Part shown: piece by piece, positions 32,535 to 41,561 of the stretch
Position numbering within the stretch: the stretch's first letter is position 1
Layout of the letters: each line of letters starts with the position of its first letter
Assembly (NCBI GenBank): GCA_031291075.1
Contig: JARLJS010000186.1
Location: 1-64,000, forward strand
Source of the DNA: Nevskia sp.
Lineage (GTDB): Bacteria; Pseudomonadota; Gammaproteobacteria; Nevskiales; Nevskiaceae
DNA: 64,000 nucleotides
Reading direction: 5' to 3'
Translations under genes and position numbers: made by a program
The notes under the pieces: generated by a model
Databases searched by the model: none
What the model saw: only the letters and a program-made list of their open reading frames with translations
Told to the model about the DNA's origin: nothing

Positions 32535-32578
32535 TTGACATCGTACGATGATTCAATTAGTTTATTAAACGTTCGTTT
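32535..32578 (+). promoter_or_regulatory. Putative alkB promoter with two palindromic operators
   Basis: TTGACA (32535-32540) is a consensus -35 box; the -10 at about 32558-32563 is weak. The perfect 12-bp palindrome CATCGTACGATG (32539-32550) overlaps the -35 edge. AAACGTTCGTTT (32567-32578), with AAACG/CGTTT half-sites, fits a TetR-family operator near the expected transcription start. Together they suggest that alkB is tightly controlled, probably by a repressor encoded elsewhere. Confidence 0.5.
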
Positions 32579-32605
32579 TATTATCTCATCATGGAGGAGC
32601 TGCAC

Positions 32606-33769
32606 ATGACGACGGAAACCCTTTCCGCCGCGACCTGGACCGACAAGAAGCGCTACGTATGGCTGCTGGGCATCGTCGTCATGGCGCTGCCGCTGTACGG
32701 CTACGGTCTCTACAAGCTGACCGGCCTGGAGCTGTTCTGGTGGACCACGCCGCTGGTGGTCTATGGCCTGATCCCGTTGCTCGACCGTCTCATCGGCGAG
32801 GACGAGTCCAACCCGCCGGACGAAGCCATGCCCGGGCTGATCAAGGACCGCTTCTACCGCTACGTGGTGTATCTCGCCGTGCCGGTGCAGTACCTGAGCT
32901 TCGTCTGGGGCACCTGGATGGCCGTGCACGGCAATCTGGCCTGGTACCAGTGGCTGGGCCTGCTGACCTCGGTGGCGATGACCTCCGGCCTCGCCATCAA
33001 CGTCTCGCACGAGCTTGGCCACCAGACCGCCGGCTTCGACCGCTGGCTGGCCAAGATCGCGCTGGCACCGGTGATGTACGGCCATTTCTACGTCGAGCAC
33101 AACCGCGGCCACCACGTGCGCGTGGCCACGCCGGAGGACCCGGCGACGTCGCGTTTCGGCGAGACCTTCTACGAGTTCCTGCCGCGCTGCGTGGTTGGCT
33201 CGATCAAGTCCGCCTGGGACATCGAGAAGCGGCGCCTGCAGCGGCAGGGCCGCGGCGCGTGGTCGATCCACAACGACAACCTGCAGGCCTGGGGCATGAC
33301 GGTGCTGCTGTTCGGCGCGATGACGGTGTGGCTCGGCTGGTGGGCCCTGCCCTTCATGCTCTTGCAGGCGGCCTACGGCGCCAGCCTGCTGGAGAGCGTG
33401 AACTACCTCGAGCACTACGGCCTGATGCGCCAGAAGCGGGCGGATGGCAGCTACGAGCGCTGCCAGCCGGAGCATTCCTGGAACTCCAACCACACCGCCA
33501 CCAACATCTTCCTCTATCACCTGCAACGGCATTCCGATCACCACGCCTATCCCACCCGGCCCTACCAGGTGCTGCGCAACTTCGACGACCTGCCGCGCCT
33601 GCCCAACGGCTACGCCGGCATGATCCTGCTGGCCTATGTGCCGCCGCTGTGGTTCCGCGTGATGGACCCCAAGGTGATCAAGCACTACGGCGGTAACATG
33701 AGCAAGATCAACATCGCGCCGCGCGTCCGCGACAGGATGTTGGCGAAGTACGGCTCCGCCACGGCATAA
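32606..33769 (+). CDS. alkB: Alkane 1-monooxygenase
   Basis: This 387-residue membrane-bound non-heme diiron hydroxylase oxidises medium-chain n-alkanes at the terminal carbon. The histidine boxes are SHELGH (about residue 133), EHNRGHH (about 165), the alkane-hydroxylase-specific NYLEHYG (about 267) and LQRHSDHH (about 308). About six hydrophobic helices surround them. ATG 32606 is preferred over 32591 because GGAGGAG inside the upstream codons is then the ribosome-binding site. A rubredoxin gene follows after a hairpin terminator, and prpB after that. Confidence 0.96.
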   Translation: MTTETLSAATWTDKKRYVWLLGIVVMALPLYGYGLYKLTGLELFWWTTPLVVYGLIPLLDRLIGEDESNPPDEAMPGLIKDRFYRYVVYLAVPVQYLSFVWGTWMAVHGNLAWYQWLGLLTSVAMTSGLAINVSHELGHQTAGFDRWLAKIALAPVMYGHFYVEHNRGHHVRVATPEDPATSRFGETFYEFLPRCVVGSIKSAWDIEKRRLQRQGRGAWSIHNDNLQAWGMTVLLFGAMTVWLGWWALPFMLLQAAYGASLLESVNYLEHYGLMRQKRADGSYERCQPEHSWNSNHTATNIFLYHLQRHSDHHAYPTRPYQVLRNFDDLPRLPNGYAGMILLAYVPPLWFRVMDPKVIKHYGGNMSKINIAPRVRDRMLAKYGSATA

Positions 33770-33781
33770 TGAGCTGCCGGC

Positions 33782-33819
33782 AAGGCGGCGTGCCTCTCTC
33801 GGGCACGCCGCCTTCCTTT
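33782..33819 (+). terminator. Hairpin terminator between alkB and rubredoxin gene
   Basis: AAGGCGGCGTGCC (33782-33794) pairs with GGCACGCCGCCTT (33802-33814), followed by CCTTTT. The 13-bp stem with a short T-run should end or attenuate alkB transcripts before the rubredoxin gene, allowing unequal expression. Confidence 0.75.
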
Positions 33820-33866
33820 TGCCGATCGATTTAAAATCTCCCAAATCACAGTGTTCGGGGTTGCTG

Positions 33867-34031
33867 ATGAAGAAGTGGCGCTGTCTGGTATGCGATTTCG
33901 TCTATGACGAGGCCAAGGGTCTGCCGGAGGAAGGCATCGCGCCCGGTACGCGCTGGGCGGACATCCCCGATAGCTGGACCTGCCCTGATTGCGGGGCGGC
34001 GAAAAGCGATTTCGTGATGGAAGAGATCTAA
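33867..34031 (+). CDS. Rubredoxin
   Basis: The 54-residue protein has the two iron-binding knuckles [10 protein letters not shown] and [10 protein letters not shown], with the aromatic core W-R and W-A-D-I-P-D-S-W. This one-iron carrier passes electrons from rubredoxin reductase to AlkB. The DEAKG plus [19 protein letters not shown] pattern is close to AlkG2-type rubredoxins. ATG 33867 gives the standard length; the upstream open frame is not conserved. It lies 11 bp before prpB and probably shares its transcript. Confidence 0.94.
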   Translation: MKKWRCLVCDFVYDEAKGLPEEGIAPGTRWADIPDSWTCPDCGAAKSDFVMEEI

Positions 34032-34042
34032 GGACAAGCGCC

Positions 34043-34918
34043 ATGAGTGCCGGGCAGAAGTTTCGCGATGCCGTTGCCGCCGAGAAGCCGCTGCAGGTGA
34101 TCGGCGCCATCAACGCCTACACCGCGCGGATGGCGGAAGCCACCGGCTTCAAGGCGCTGTACCTGTCCGGCGGCGGCCTGGCCGCCAACTCCCTGGGCAT
34201 GCCGGACCTCGGCATCAGCACCATGGAGGACGTGCTCACCGACGTACGCCGCATCACCGACGTGACCACCCTGCCGCTGCTGGTGGACATCGACACCGGC
34301 TGGGGCGGCGCCTTCAACATCGCCCGCACCATCCGCTCCATGATCAAGGCCGGTGCCGGCGCCGTGCACATGGAGGACCAGGTCGGGCAGAAGCGCTGCG
34401 GCCATCGCCCGGGCAAGGAAGTGGTGCCGAAGGAGGAGATGGTGGACCGGCTCAAGGCGGCGGTGGACGCCCGCACCGATGCCGGCTTCGTCATCATGGC
34501 CCGCACCGACGCCCTGCAGATGGAAGGCCTGGACGCCGCCATCGAGCGCGCCGTGGCCTACGTCGAGGCGGGCGCCGACATGATCTTCGCCGAGGCCGTG
34601 ACCGAGCTGCCGATGTACAGGAAGTTCCGCGACGCGGTGAAGGTGCCGATCCTGGCCAACATCACCGAGTTCGGCCACACGCCGCTGTTCACCACCGAGG
34701 AACTGCGCTCGGTCGACGTGGATATGGTGCTCTATTGCTGCGGCGCCTACCGTGCCATGAACGCGGCAGCGCTCAAGGTCTACCAGGCCATCCGCGCCGA
34801 GGGCACGCAGAAGAACGTGGTGCCGATCATGCAGACGCGCGCCGATCTGTATAAGTACCTGGGCTACTACGCCTACGAGCAGAAGCTCGACGAGCTGTTC
34901 GCCGCCAAGCGCGACTAG
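34043..34918 (+). CDS. prpB: 2-Methylisocitrate lyase
   Basis: The 291-residue protein of the isocitrate lyase/PEP mutase family has [20 protein letters not shown], the metal-binding [18 protein letters not shown], the signature [18 protein letters not shown] with the catalytic Cys, and [13 protein letters not shown]. It splits methylisocitrate into pyruvate and succinate in the methylcitrate cycle of propionyl-CoA. No prpC or prpD is adjacent. Linkage to alkB and rubredoxin fits use of odd-chain alkanes. The stop codon TAG is part of a 24-bp palindrome (34915-34938). Confidence 0.94.
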   Translation: MSAGQKFRDAVAAEKPLQVIGAINAYTARMAEATGFKALYLSGGGLAANSLGMPDLGISTMEDVLTDVRRITDVTTLPLLVDIDTGWGGAFNIARTIRSMIKAGAGAVHMEDQVGQKRCGHRPGKEVVPKEEMVDRLKAAVDARTDAGFVIMARTDALQMEGLDAAIERAVAYVEAGADMIFAEAVTELPMYRKFRDAVKVPILANITEFGHTPLFTTEELRSVDVDMVLYCCGAYRAMNAAALKVYQAIRAEGTQKNVVPIMQTRADLYKYLGYYAYEQKLDELFAAKRD

Positions 34919-34938
34919 GGCCTGTTAACAGGCCCTAG
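34915..34938. repeat. 24-bp perfect palindrome over the prpB stop codon
   Basis: CTAGGGCCTGTT is followed directly by its complement AACAGGCCCTAG. The TAG at 34916-34918 is the prpB stop. The same 12-bp ends flank a longer hairpin at 41374-41428 that also supplies a stop codon. From 34939 to 35135 no gene is seen. Confidence 0.8.
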
Positions 34939-35135
34939 GCCCTGAGGGCGGCGGAAATCCCGATAACCGCCGGCCCCAGCTATCCATAACCAAAGGTTAT
35001 GGATCGGCAAAAAACTTTCCTGTGTCTTGGCGTTGACCATGCGCTAGACTGGCGCACATTTTTTTCAAGGCCGTGTGCCGGCGGGCGTGGTATTGCCCGT
35101 GGACGGCTATGAACAAAAGCGACAGGGAGCCCCGG

Positions 35136-36260
35136 ATGTCGGTCAAAATCGCAGTACTCAAGGAAACCCGGCCGAACGAGCGTCGCGTGGCGATGGTGCC
35201 CGCCGTCGCCGACAAGCTGACCAAGCTCGGTGCGGAGATCCACATGCAGTCGGGCGCCGGCAACGCCGTCAAGCTGCCGGACTCCGCCTTCAAGAACGTC
35301 ACCTTCGCCGCCAACCCGCAGGGACTGGTGAGCGACGCCGACATCGTGCTGGCGGTGCAGCCGCCGCCGGCCGACGTGGTCGGCGCGATGAAGGAGGGCG
35401 CGATCCTGCTGTCCTTCGTCTACGCCCACAAGGAGGCGGAGCTGACCAAGCTGCTGCGCGACCGCAAGATCACCTGCTTCGCCATGGAGCTGGTGCCGCG
35501 CATCACGCGCGCACAGGCGATGGACGCGCTGTCGTCCCAGGCCGCGCTGGCCGGCTACTACTCGGCCCTGATCGGCGCCACCCACCTGGCGCGCATCCTG
35601 CCGATGATGACCACCGCGGTCGGCTCGATCCGCCCGGCCAAGACCCTGGTGATGGGCCTGGGCGTCGCCGGCCTGCAGGCCCTGGCCACCGCGCGCCGCC
35701 TCGGCAGCATGGTGGAGGGCTACGACGTGCGCCCCGAAACCAAGGAGCAGGCCGAGTCGCTCGGCGCCAAGTTCGTCGACACCGGCGTCGACGCCCGCGG
35801 CCAGGGCGGCTACGCCCGCGAACTGACCCAGGAAGAAAAGGACAAGGTCGCCTCGGTGGTGACCAAGCACATCCAGCAGGCCGACGTGGTCATCACCACC
35901 GCCGCCATCCCCGGCCGCCCCTCGCCCAAGCTCGTCTCCAAGGCGCAGGTGGACGGCATGAAGGCCGGCGCGGTGATCGTCGACCTCGCCGCCGAGGGCG
36001 GCGGCAACTGCGAATACACCCAGCCCGGCGAGACCATCCAGGTCGGCCAGGTCACCATCGTGGCCCCGCTCAATGTGCCCTCGCTGCTGGGCGAGCACGC
36101 CAGCGAGCTGTACGCCAAGAACCAGTTCAACCTGCTGGAGCTGATGATCAAGGACAAGGCGCTCAAGCTCGACTGGGAGGACGAGGTGATCGCCAAGTCC
36201 TGCCTGACGCACGCGGGCGCGATCAAGAACGAAGCGGCGAAAAAAGCCATAGAAGCGTGA
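35136..36260 (+). CDS. pntAA: NAD(P) transhydrogenase subunit alpha part 1
   Basis: This 374-residue protein is the soluble NAD(H)-binding domain I of proton-pumping transhydrogenase, related to alanine dehydrogenase. It shows KIAVLKETRPNERRVAMVPA, the nucleotide fold PAKTLVMGLGVAGLQALATA, ITTAAIPGRPSPKLVSK and GAVIVDLAAEGGGNCEYTQP. The alpha subunit is split into AA and AB here. ATG 35136 follows GGGAGCCCCGG. The stop codon falls in the first unit of the GTGAGAC repeat arm. With PntAB and PntB it makes NADPH from NADH at the expense of the proton gradient. Confidence 0.95.
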   Translation: MSVKIAVLKETRPNERRVAMVPAVADKLTKLGAEIHMQSGAGNAVKLPDSAFKNVTFAANPQGLVSDADIVLAVQPPPADVVGAMKEGAILLSFVYAHKEAELTKLLRDRKITCFAMELVPRITRAQAMDALSSQAALAGYYSALIGATHLARILPMMTTAVGSIRPAKTLVMGLGVAGLQALATARRLGSMVEGYDVRPETKEQAESLGAKFVDTGVDARGQGGYARELTQEEKDKVASVVTKHIQQADVVITTAAIPGRPSPKLVSKAQVDGMKAGAVIVDLAAEGGGNCEYTQPGETIQVGQVTIVAPLNVPSLLGEHASELYAKNQFNLLELMIKDKALKLDWEDEVIAKSCLTHAGAIKNEAAKKAIEA

Positions 36261-36341
36261 GACGTGAGACGTGAGACGTGAGACGAAAAAGCCCGCTGCC
36301 GCTTTTCGCTTGCGTCTCACGTCTCACATCTCACGTCTCAC
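36257..36341. repeat. Inverted repeat of four GTGAGAC units in the pnt operon
   Basis: Four tandem GTGAGAC heptamers (36257-36284) face four complementary GTCTCAC units (36314-36341; one reads ATCTCAC), making a 28-bp arm with one mismatch. The centre carries CGAAAA...TTTTCG. It lies between pntAA and pntAB, overlapping the pntAA stop. It is related in style to 8696-8832. Confidence 0.85.
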
Positions 36342-36369
36342 AAGCCTTTAGCTAGAGGGAATTGCCAAA

Positions 36370-36678
36370 ATGGACCTCACCACCAGCATCACGGGCTTCG
36401 TCGCCCTCTACATCTTCATGCTCGCCGCCTTCACCGGTTACGAGATCATCGGCCGCGTGCCGGCGATCCTGCACACGCCGCTGATGTCGGGCTCCAACTT
36501 CGTGCACGGTATCGTCGTGGTCGGCGCCATCTACGCGCTGATGAACGCCACCACGCCGCTGGAGCAGGGCATCGGTTTCGTCGGCGTGCTGTTCGGCGCC
36601 GCCAACGCCGGCGGCGGTTACGTCGTCACCGAGCGCATGCTCGAGATGTTCAAGCCCACCGACAAGAAGAAGGCTTAA
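36370..36678 (+). CDS. pntAB: NAD(P) transhydrogenase subunit alpha part 2
   Basis: The 102-residue membrane protein has three to four helices (TGFVALYIFMLAAFTGYEII, FVHGIVVVGAIYALMNAT, GIGFVGVLFGAANAGGGYVV, then TERMLEMF). This is the N-terminal half of the proton channel (domain II). It lies between the repeat at 36257-36341 and pntB, whose start is 14 bp downstream. Confidence 0.93.
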   Translation: MDLTTSITGFVALYIFMLAAFTGYEIIGRVPAILHTPLMSGSNFVHGIVVVGAIYALMNATTPLEQGIGFVGVLFGAANAGGGYVVTERMLEMFKPTDKKKA

Positions 36679-36692
36679 GGGGACCGGTTGCC

Positions 36693-38108
36693 ATGAATCC
36701 GCATGTGATCATCGACGCGAGCTACTTCGCCGCCGCCTTCCTCTTCATCTACGGCCTCAAGCGCATGTCGTCGCCGGTGACGGCGCGCTCGGGCATCGTC
36801 GTCGCCGGCTGGGGCATGGCGGTCGCCACCCTGGCCAGCTTCCTCTACTACTTCGGCGTGCCGGCGGAGGTGAAGCCGCACCTCACCGTCAACATCATCC
36901 TCGCCGCGGTCGCCCTGGCGATCGGCCTGGCCTGGGCCTGGCGCTCCGGCAAGACCGTGCCGATGACCGCCATGCCGCAGATGGTCGCCATCTACAATGG
37001 CCTCGGCGGCGGCGCCGCGGCGCTGATCGCGGCGGTGGAGTTGCTCGGCGCGCATGCCAACGGCTACGTCGAGCTGGTGGTCACCATCGTCGGTGCCCTG
37101 ATCGGCTCGATCTCGTTCTCCGGCTCGGTCATCGCCTGGGCCAAGCTCGACGGCCGCATCAACAAGACCTGGCGCATCAAGGGCCAGCAGGTGATGAACG
37201 CCACGGTGATGCTGATCGCCCTGGCCATCGGCGCCTGGATCATCTTCGGCATGCAGGGGCATGCGCCGGCGTTGCTGGTGATCGGCTTCTTCGCCGCCGC
37301 CCTGGTCTTCGGCGTGCTGATGACCATGCCCATCGGCGGTGCCGACATGCCGGTGGTGATCTCGCTCTACAACGCCTTCACCGGCCTTGCCGTCGGCATG
37401 GAAGGCTTCGTGCTGCAGAACCCCGCGCTGATGATCGCCGGCATGGTGGTGGGCTCCGCCGGCACCCTGCTGACCCTGCTGATGGCCAAGGCCATGAACC
37501 GCTCGGTCAGCAACGTCATCTTCTCCAACTTCGGCGTGGTCGGCGACGAGGGGCAGGGCGAGATCAAGGGCAGCCTCAAGCCGGCCGAGGCCGGCGATGC
37601 CGCCGTGCAGATGCGCTACGCCTCCAAGGTCATCATCGCCCCCGGCTACGGCCTGGCGGTGGCGCAGGCGCAGCACAAGCTGTACGAGTTCGTGAAGCTG
37701 CTGCAGGAGCACGGCGTGGAAGTGAAGTTCGCCATCCACCCGGTGGCGGGCCGCATGCCCGGCCACATGAACGTGCTGCTGGCCGAGGCCGGCGTGCCGT
37801 ACGACATCATCTACGACCTGGAAGACATCAACGGAGAGTTCGCCACCGCCGACGTGGCCGTGGTGGTGGGCGCCAACGACACCGTCAACCCGGCCGCCCG
37901 CACCAACAAGTCCAGCCCCATCTACGGCATGCCGATCCTCAACGTCGACCAGGCCAAGCAGGTCTACGTCATCAAACGCGGCCAGGGCAAGGGCTACTCC
38001 GGCGTCGAGAACGAGCTGTTCTACAAGGACAACTGCAACCTCGTCTACGGCGACGCCCAGAAGGTGATGGTAGCGATGATCCAGGCGGTGAAGTCGCTGG
38101 AGGGATAA
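36693..38108 (+). CDS. pntB: NAD(P) transhydrogenase subunit beta
   Basis: The 471-residue protein has about nine membrane helices in the first 270 residues (GIVVAGWGMAVATLASFLYY, GGADMPVVISLYNAFTGLAV with the channel residues) and a C-terminal NADP-binding domain III (VIIAPGYGLAVAQAQHKLYE, IHPVAGRMPGHMNVLLAEAG, VVVGANDTVNPAARTNKSSP). This layout is canonical PntB. A strong terminator follows at 38135-38156. Confidence 0.96.
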   Translation: MNPHVIIDASYFAAAFLFIYGLKRMSSPVTARSGIVVAGWGMAVATLASFLYYFGVPAEVKPHLTVNIILAAVALAIGLAWAWRSGKTVPMTAMPQMVAIYNGLGGGAAALIAAVELLGAHANGYVELVVTIVGALIGSISFSGSVIAWAKLDGRINKTWRIKGQQVMNATVMLIALAIGAWIIFGMQGHAPALLVIGFFAAALVFGVLMTMPIGGADMPVVISLYNAFTGLAVGMEGFVLQNPALMIAGMVVGSAGTLLTLLMAKAMNRSVSNVIFSNFGVVGDEGQGEIKGSLKPAEAGDAAVQMRYASKVIIAPGYGLAVAQAQHKLYEFVKLLQEHGVEVKFAIHPVAGRMPGHMNVLLAEAGVPYDIIYDLEDINGEFATADVAVVVGANDTVNPAARTNKSSPIYGMPILNVDQAKQVYVIKRGQGKGYSGVENELFYKDNCNLVYGDAQKVMVAMIQAVKSLEG

Positions 38109-38134
38109 GGCTGCTTCTACTCATTATCGAAAAG

Positions 38135-38156
38135 GCCGCCTTCGGGCGGCTTTTTT
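38135..38156 (+). terminator. Rho-independent terminator of the pnt operon
   Basis: GCCGCC-TTCG-GGCGGC (38135-38150) is followed by six T residues (38151-38156). The UUCG tetraloop and T-run are classical. The rest of the stretch to 38405 contains no gene. Confidence 0.9.
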
Positions 38157-38405
38157 GTTGGCGATGACGAGCGGAGCCGATGGCGGCACCTGTAGTAGCG
38201 TGCCCCGATGCAAGGGGTTCTGCGGTTTGCCAACGGGTTGTGTGCGCGACTTCACGGAATCGTAACCCTGATCGGCTAAGACTTCTCGTGAGTTGGCTCG
38301 GGGCGAGCGCAGGCGCTCGGCCGGCACACCGCCGATTGCCGCTTGACTCCCCCGTGTGACGCACCGTCCGCCCGTCGACACATCGCAGGTCCGAGGAATA
38401 CTCCG

Positions 38406-39842
38406 ATGGCAAAGAGACCCACGCATCCCAAGCACCCCACGAATCCTACGAACGGCGGACCGAGCGGGAGCGCGCCGGCACCGTTGCCCTCGCCCCCACC
38501 CAGGAACCTGGACGGTCCGATATTCGCCCAGCCGGAGCCGACTGCGGACCCGACCATCTTCAAAATCAAGCATCCTTCCGACAACGCGGCCTACAAGATC
38601 ATCGACCAGCTGAATGCGGAAGGTAAGATCCAGCCGATGGCGTTTCCCGCGCCGCGTGGCGGCGTGGAGCCGCAGCTGACGCTGGCGCAGGTGTTCGGCG
38701 GCAACCAGCAGGCGATCGCCAACATCCAGCGCAACGGCCAGATCGTGTTCCACTCCACCGGCGACTGCGGCAGCACGCGGGGGCCGACGACGCAGAACGA
38801 GGTCACCGACAAGATGATCGGCGACTTCAACGAAGCCGATGCGAAGGAAGTGCCGCAGTTCTGCCTGCTGCTGGGCGACGTGGTCTACAACTTCGGCGAG
38901 GCGCAGTACTACTACGACCAGTTCTACGAGCCCTACCGCAGCTACCACGCGCCGGTGCTGGCCGCGGCCGGCAACCATGACGGCATGATCTCGCCGCTGG
39001 CGCACGCCACCACGCTCGCCGCCTATCTGCGGAATTTCTGCGCCGACCCGGCGGCCGGCTTCACGGTAACGCCGGAGGCGGGCGGGCTGTCGCGCACGGC
39101 GCAGATCCAGCCCGGCGTGTTCTTCACCTTCGACGCGCCGTTCGTGCGCATCCTGGTGCTGTACAGCAACACCCTGGAGGACCCCGGGGTGATTGCCGAT
39201 GCGACGATCGGCGATTCCCAGCTCGCCTACCTCAAGGCCGCGCTGCAGCGGGTCAAGTCCGAGAAATATTCCGGCGCGCTGCTGTTCGCGCACCATCATC
39301 CGCCGTATGCGGCGGGTGGCCAACACTCTTCCAGCACCCAGATGCGGCAGCAAATGGACCAGGTCTGCGCCGAGGTCGGCGTGTGGCCGCACGCGGTGCT
39401 GGCAGGCCACGCCCACTCCTATCAGCGCTTCACCCGCCATCGGTCGGACGGCACGGACATCCCCTACATCGTTTGCGGCAACGGCGGCCACAACGTGCAG
39501 AAGCTGCAGGCGGCCGGCGGCACCGCGCTGCGCACGCCGCAGACCCTGCAGACGGCGACGGCGAACGACGACGCGGTGACGTTCGAGAACTACGACGATA
39601 CCGATTACGGCTACTTGCGGGTCGTCGTCGACGCGCAGCAGCTGCGGATCGAGTACCACCCGGCCAGCGACAGCGTCGGTGCCAAGACGCCGGACGATAG
39701 CGTCACTATCGACCTGGCCTCGCGCAAGCAGACGGTGTACACCGCCAACGATCTCGGGTACCCGGCGCAGGCCAAGGCTGTGCGCGGCCTGCACGCGGCC
39801 CAGCGCGGCGTGGCGAGGCAGGCGCCGAAGAAACGCCGCTGA
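38406..39842 (+). CDS. Calcineurin-like metallophosphoesterase
   Basis: The 478-residue protein has the metal-binding blocks of the family: GDCG (in VFHSTGDCGSTRG), CLLLGDVVYNFG, AAAGNHDGM, FAHHHPPYAAGG and AGHAHSYQRF. The N-terminal 40 residues are Pro-rich without a signal peptide. The enzyme fold resembles purple acid phosphatase-like esterases; the substrate is unknown. ATG 38406 is chosen because the first conserved segment follows and upstream codons lack conservation. It stands alone. Confidence 0.85.
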   Translation: MAKRPTHPKHPTNPTNGGPSGSAPAPLPSPPPRNLDGPIFAQPEPTADPTIFKIKHPSDNAAYKIIDQLNAEGKIQPMAFPAPRGGVEPQLTLAQVFGGNQQAIANIQRNGQIVFHSTGDCGSTRGPTTQNEVTDKMIGDFNEADAKEVPQFCLLLGDVVYNFGEAQYYYDQFYEPYRSYHAPVLAAAGNHDGMISPLAHATTLAAYLRNFCADPAAGFTVTPEAGGLSRTAQIQPGVFFTFDAPFVRILVLYSNTLEDPGVIADATIGDSQLAYLKAALQRVKSEKYSGALLFAHHHPPYAAGGQHSSSTQMRQQMDQVCAEVGVWPHAVLAGHAHSYQRFTRHRSDGTDIPYIVCGNGGHNVQKLQAAGGTALRTPQTLQTATANDDAVTFENYDDTDYGYLRVVVDAQQLRIEYHPASDSVGAKTPDDSVTIDLASRKQTVYTANDLGYPAQAKAVRGLHAAQRGVARQAPKKRR

Positions 39843-39982
39843 GCGCCCGCTCACCTGCGACATGGTCCGGCCCAAGCTGGGGGAGCATCGCGCCAGCCTC
39901 ATGGGAATACGGCACGGCGTCGGCGGTATGATGGACGCGGTAAGCTCGAGATCGAGCGGAACTTTCAGGTCGGAATGCCGCA

Positions 39983-41377
39983 GTGAGCGAGACCGCAGAT
40001 CCTCCCCGCAGCGCGCGGCGCCGCCTGCTCAAGCTGCCGCGGGTGCCGCGCGTGTCCTGGCGCGACCTCGCCGTCACGCTGGGGCCGGTGCTGCTCCTCA
40101 GCGTGCTGGCCATCGTCGCCGCCATGCACTTCGTGCGGCCGGCGCCGCCCAGCACCCTCACCATCGCCAGTGGTCCGGACGGCAGCAACTTCCGCACGGT
40201 GGCGGAGAAGTACCGGGCGATCCTGCAACGCAACGGCATCAAGCTGGTGGTGCTGCCCACGCAGGGGTCGCAGGACAATCTCAACCGCCTGGTCGATCCC
40301 GCCGCCAATGTCGACATCGCCCTGGTGCAGTCGGGCGTGACCACCACCGGCGATTCCGGCGACGTGGTCTCGCTGGGCAGCATGTATTACCAGCTGCTCA
40401 CCGTCTTCTACCGCTCGCCCAAGCCGCTCGCGCTGCTGTCCGGGCTGCAGGGCAAGCGCATCGCCATCGGTGCCGAGGGCAGCGGCACGCGCTTCCTGGC
40501 GCTGGCGCTGCTCAAGGCCAACGGCATCGAGCCCGGCGGCGGCACGCAACTGCTGGACCTGGAAGGCGAGCCGGCGCGCAAGGCGCTGCTGGCGCAGCAG
40601 GCGGACGCCATCTTCCTCACCGGCGACTCCACCGGGCCGGCCACCGTGCGCGAGATGCTGCATGAGCCCGGCATCCGCCTGTACGACTTCGGCCAGGGCG
40701 ACGCCTATGTGCGCCGCTTCCGTTACCTGAACAAGCTGCAGATCCCGGCGGGAGCCTTCGACCTGGGCGACAACCTGCCGGCGGCGCAGGTCACCATGCT
40801 GGCGCCGACGGTGGAGCTGCTGGCGCATTCCGATCTGCACCCGGCGTTGTCCGACCTGTTGATCGAGACGGCGCGCGAGGTGCACGGCAAGGCCACGCTG
40901 CTGCAGAATCCCGGCGAGTTCCCTGCGCCGCTGCAGCACGACTACCCGATCAGCGACGATGCCGCCCGCTACTACAAGTCCGGCAAGAGCACCGCCTACC
41001 GCTACCTGCCGTTCTGGCTGGCCAGCCTGGTCAACCGCGCCGCGGTGGTGCTGGTGCCGATCGTGGTGGTGCTGATCCCGGGCCTCCGCATCGTACCCCA
41101 GCTCTACGGCTGGCGCATCAACAACCGCATCAACAAGCGCTACGGCGAGCTGATGGCGCTGGAGCGCGCCTCGCTGGAGCCGATGACGCCCGAACAGCGC
41201 GCCGCGCTGGTCGAGATCGAGAAATCCATCATCGGCGTCAAGATGCCGAGTTCCTACGCCAACCAGATCTACATCCTGCGCCGGCATATCAAGTTCGTGC
41301 GTGGCCAACTTGCCCCGCAGGGGGCCGCGCTGGAGCATGAACCGCCCGGCGACGAAGTCGGCCTGATTCTCGACTAG
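39983..41377 (+). CDS. TAXI-family TRAP-type solute-binding protein, membrane anchored
   Basis: The 464-residue protein has a basic N-terminus, a membrane anchor (VTLGPVLLLSVLAIVAAMHF), the TAXI ligand-binding fold (TLTIASGPDGSNFRTVAEKY, LVQSGVTTTG, LQGKRIAIGAEGSGTRFLAL) and a second membrane helix near residue 355 (AAVVLVPIVVVLIPGLRIVP) with a cytoplasmic tail. No TRAP permease gene is adjacent. The two-anchor form is seen in orphan TAXI proteins that may sense rather than transport. Start is GTG 39983. Its TAG stop is part of the hairpin at 41374-41428. Confidence 0.85.
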   Translation: MSETADPPRSARRRLLKLPRVPRVSWRDLAVTLGPVLLLSVLAIVAAMHFVRPAPPSTLTIASGPDGSNFRTVAEKYRAILQRNGIKLVVLPTQGSQDNLNRLVDPAANVDIALVQSGVTTTGDSGDVVSLGSMYYQLLTVFYRSPKPLALLSGLQGKRIAIGAEGSGTRFLALALLKANGIEPGGGTQLLDLEGEPARKALLAQQADAIFLTGDSTGPATVREMLHEPGIRLYDFGQGDAYVRRFRYLNKLQIPAGAFDLGDNLPAAQVTMLAPTVELLAHSDLHPALSDLLIETAREVHGKATLLQNPGEFPAPLQHDYPISDDAARYYKSGKSTAYRYLPFWLASLVNRAAVVLVPIVVVLIPGLRIVPQLYGWRINNRINKRYGELMALERASLEPMTPEQRAALVEIEKSIIGVKMPSSYANQIYILRRHIKFVRGQLAPQGAALEHEPPGDEVGLILD

Positions 41378-41428
41378 GGCCTGTTGACCATTACTTTGGG
41401 TGCCAAAGTAATGGTCAACAGGCCCTAG
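41374..41428. repeat. 26-bp perfect hairpin over a stop codon
   Basis: The arm CTAGGGCCTGTTGACC... (41374-41399) and its exact complement (41403-41428) are separated by GTG. It carries the same 12-bp ends as the palindrome at 34915-34938 plus a 14-bp insert (GACCATTACTTTGG) on each side. TAG at 41375-41377 ends the upstream gene. No T-run follows, so a standard terminator is unlikely. Confidence 0.85.
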
Positions 41429-41561
41429 GCCGGCCGGGTCGCCACCGGGCGGCCGTCCGCCGGACCGGACCGGGCCGCTTGTCGGCGCCCTTCGCGGATC
41501 GGCGTCGCAAGCCGGATATTGGCGGCAACAGGAAAGAATCACCGGTCAGTGGGAGGTCCTA

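Noticed and set aside
34915-34938. Intrinsic terminator after prpB
   Set aside because: The palindrome has no loop spacing and no T-run on either side, so it is better described as a repeat; the same holds for 41374-41428.
36257-36341. Possible CRISPR array from the tandem GTGAGAC units
   Set aside because: The units are 7 bp with no spacers and form an inverted repeat; no cas genes are near. No CRISPR array was seen anywhere in the window.
39983-41377. Complete TRAP transporter locus
   Set aside because: Only the TAXI binding-protein-like gene is present; neighbours are a phosphoesterase and a diguanylate cyclase, with no permease.
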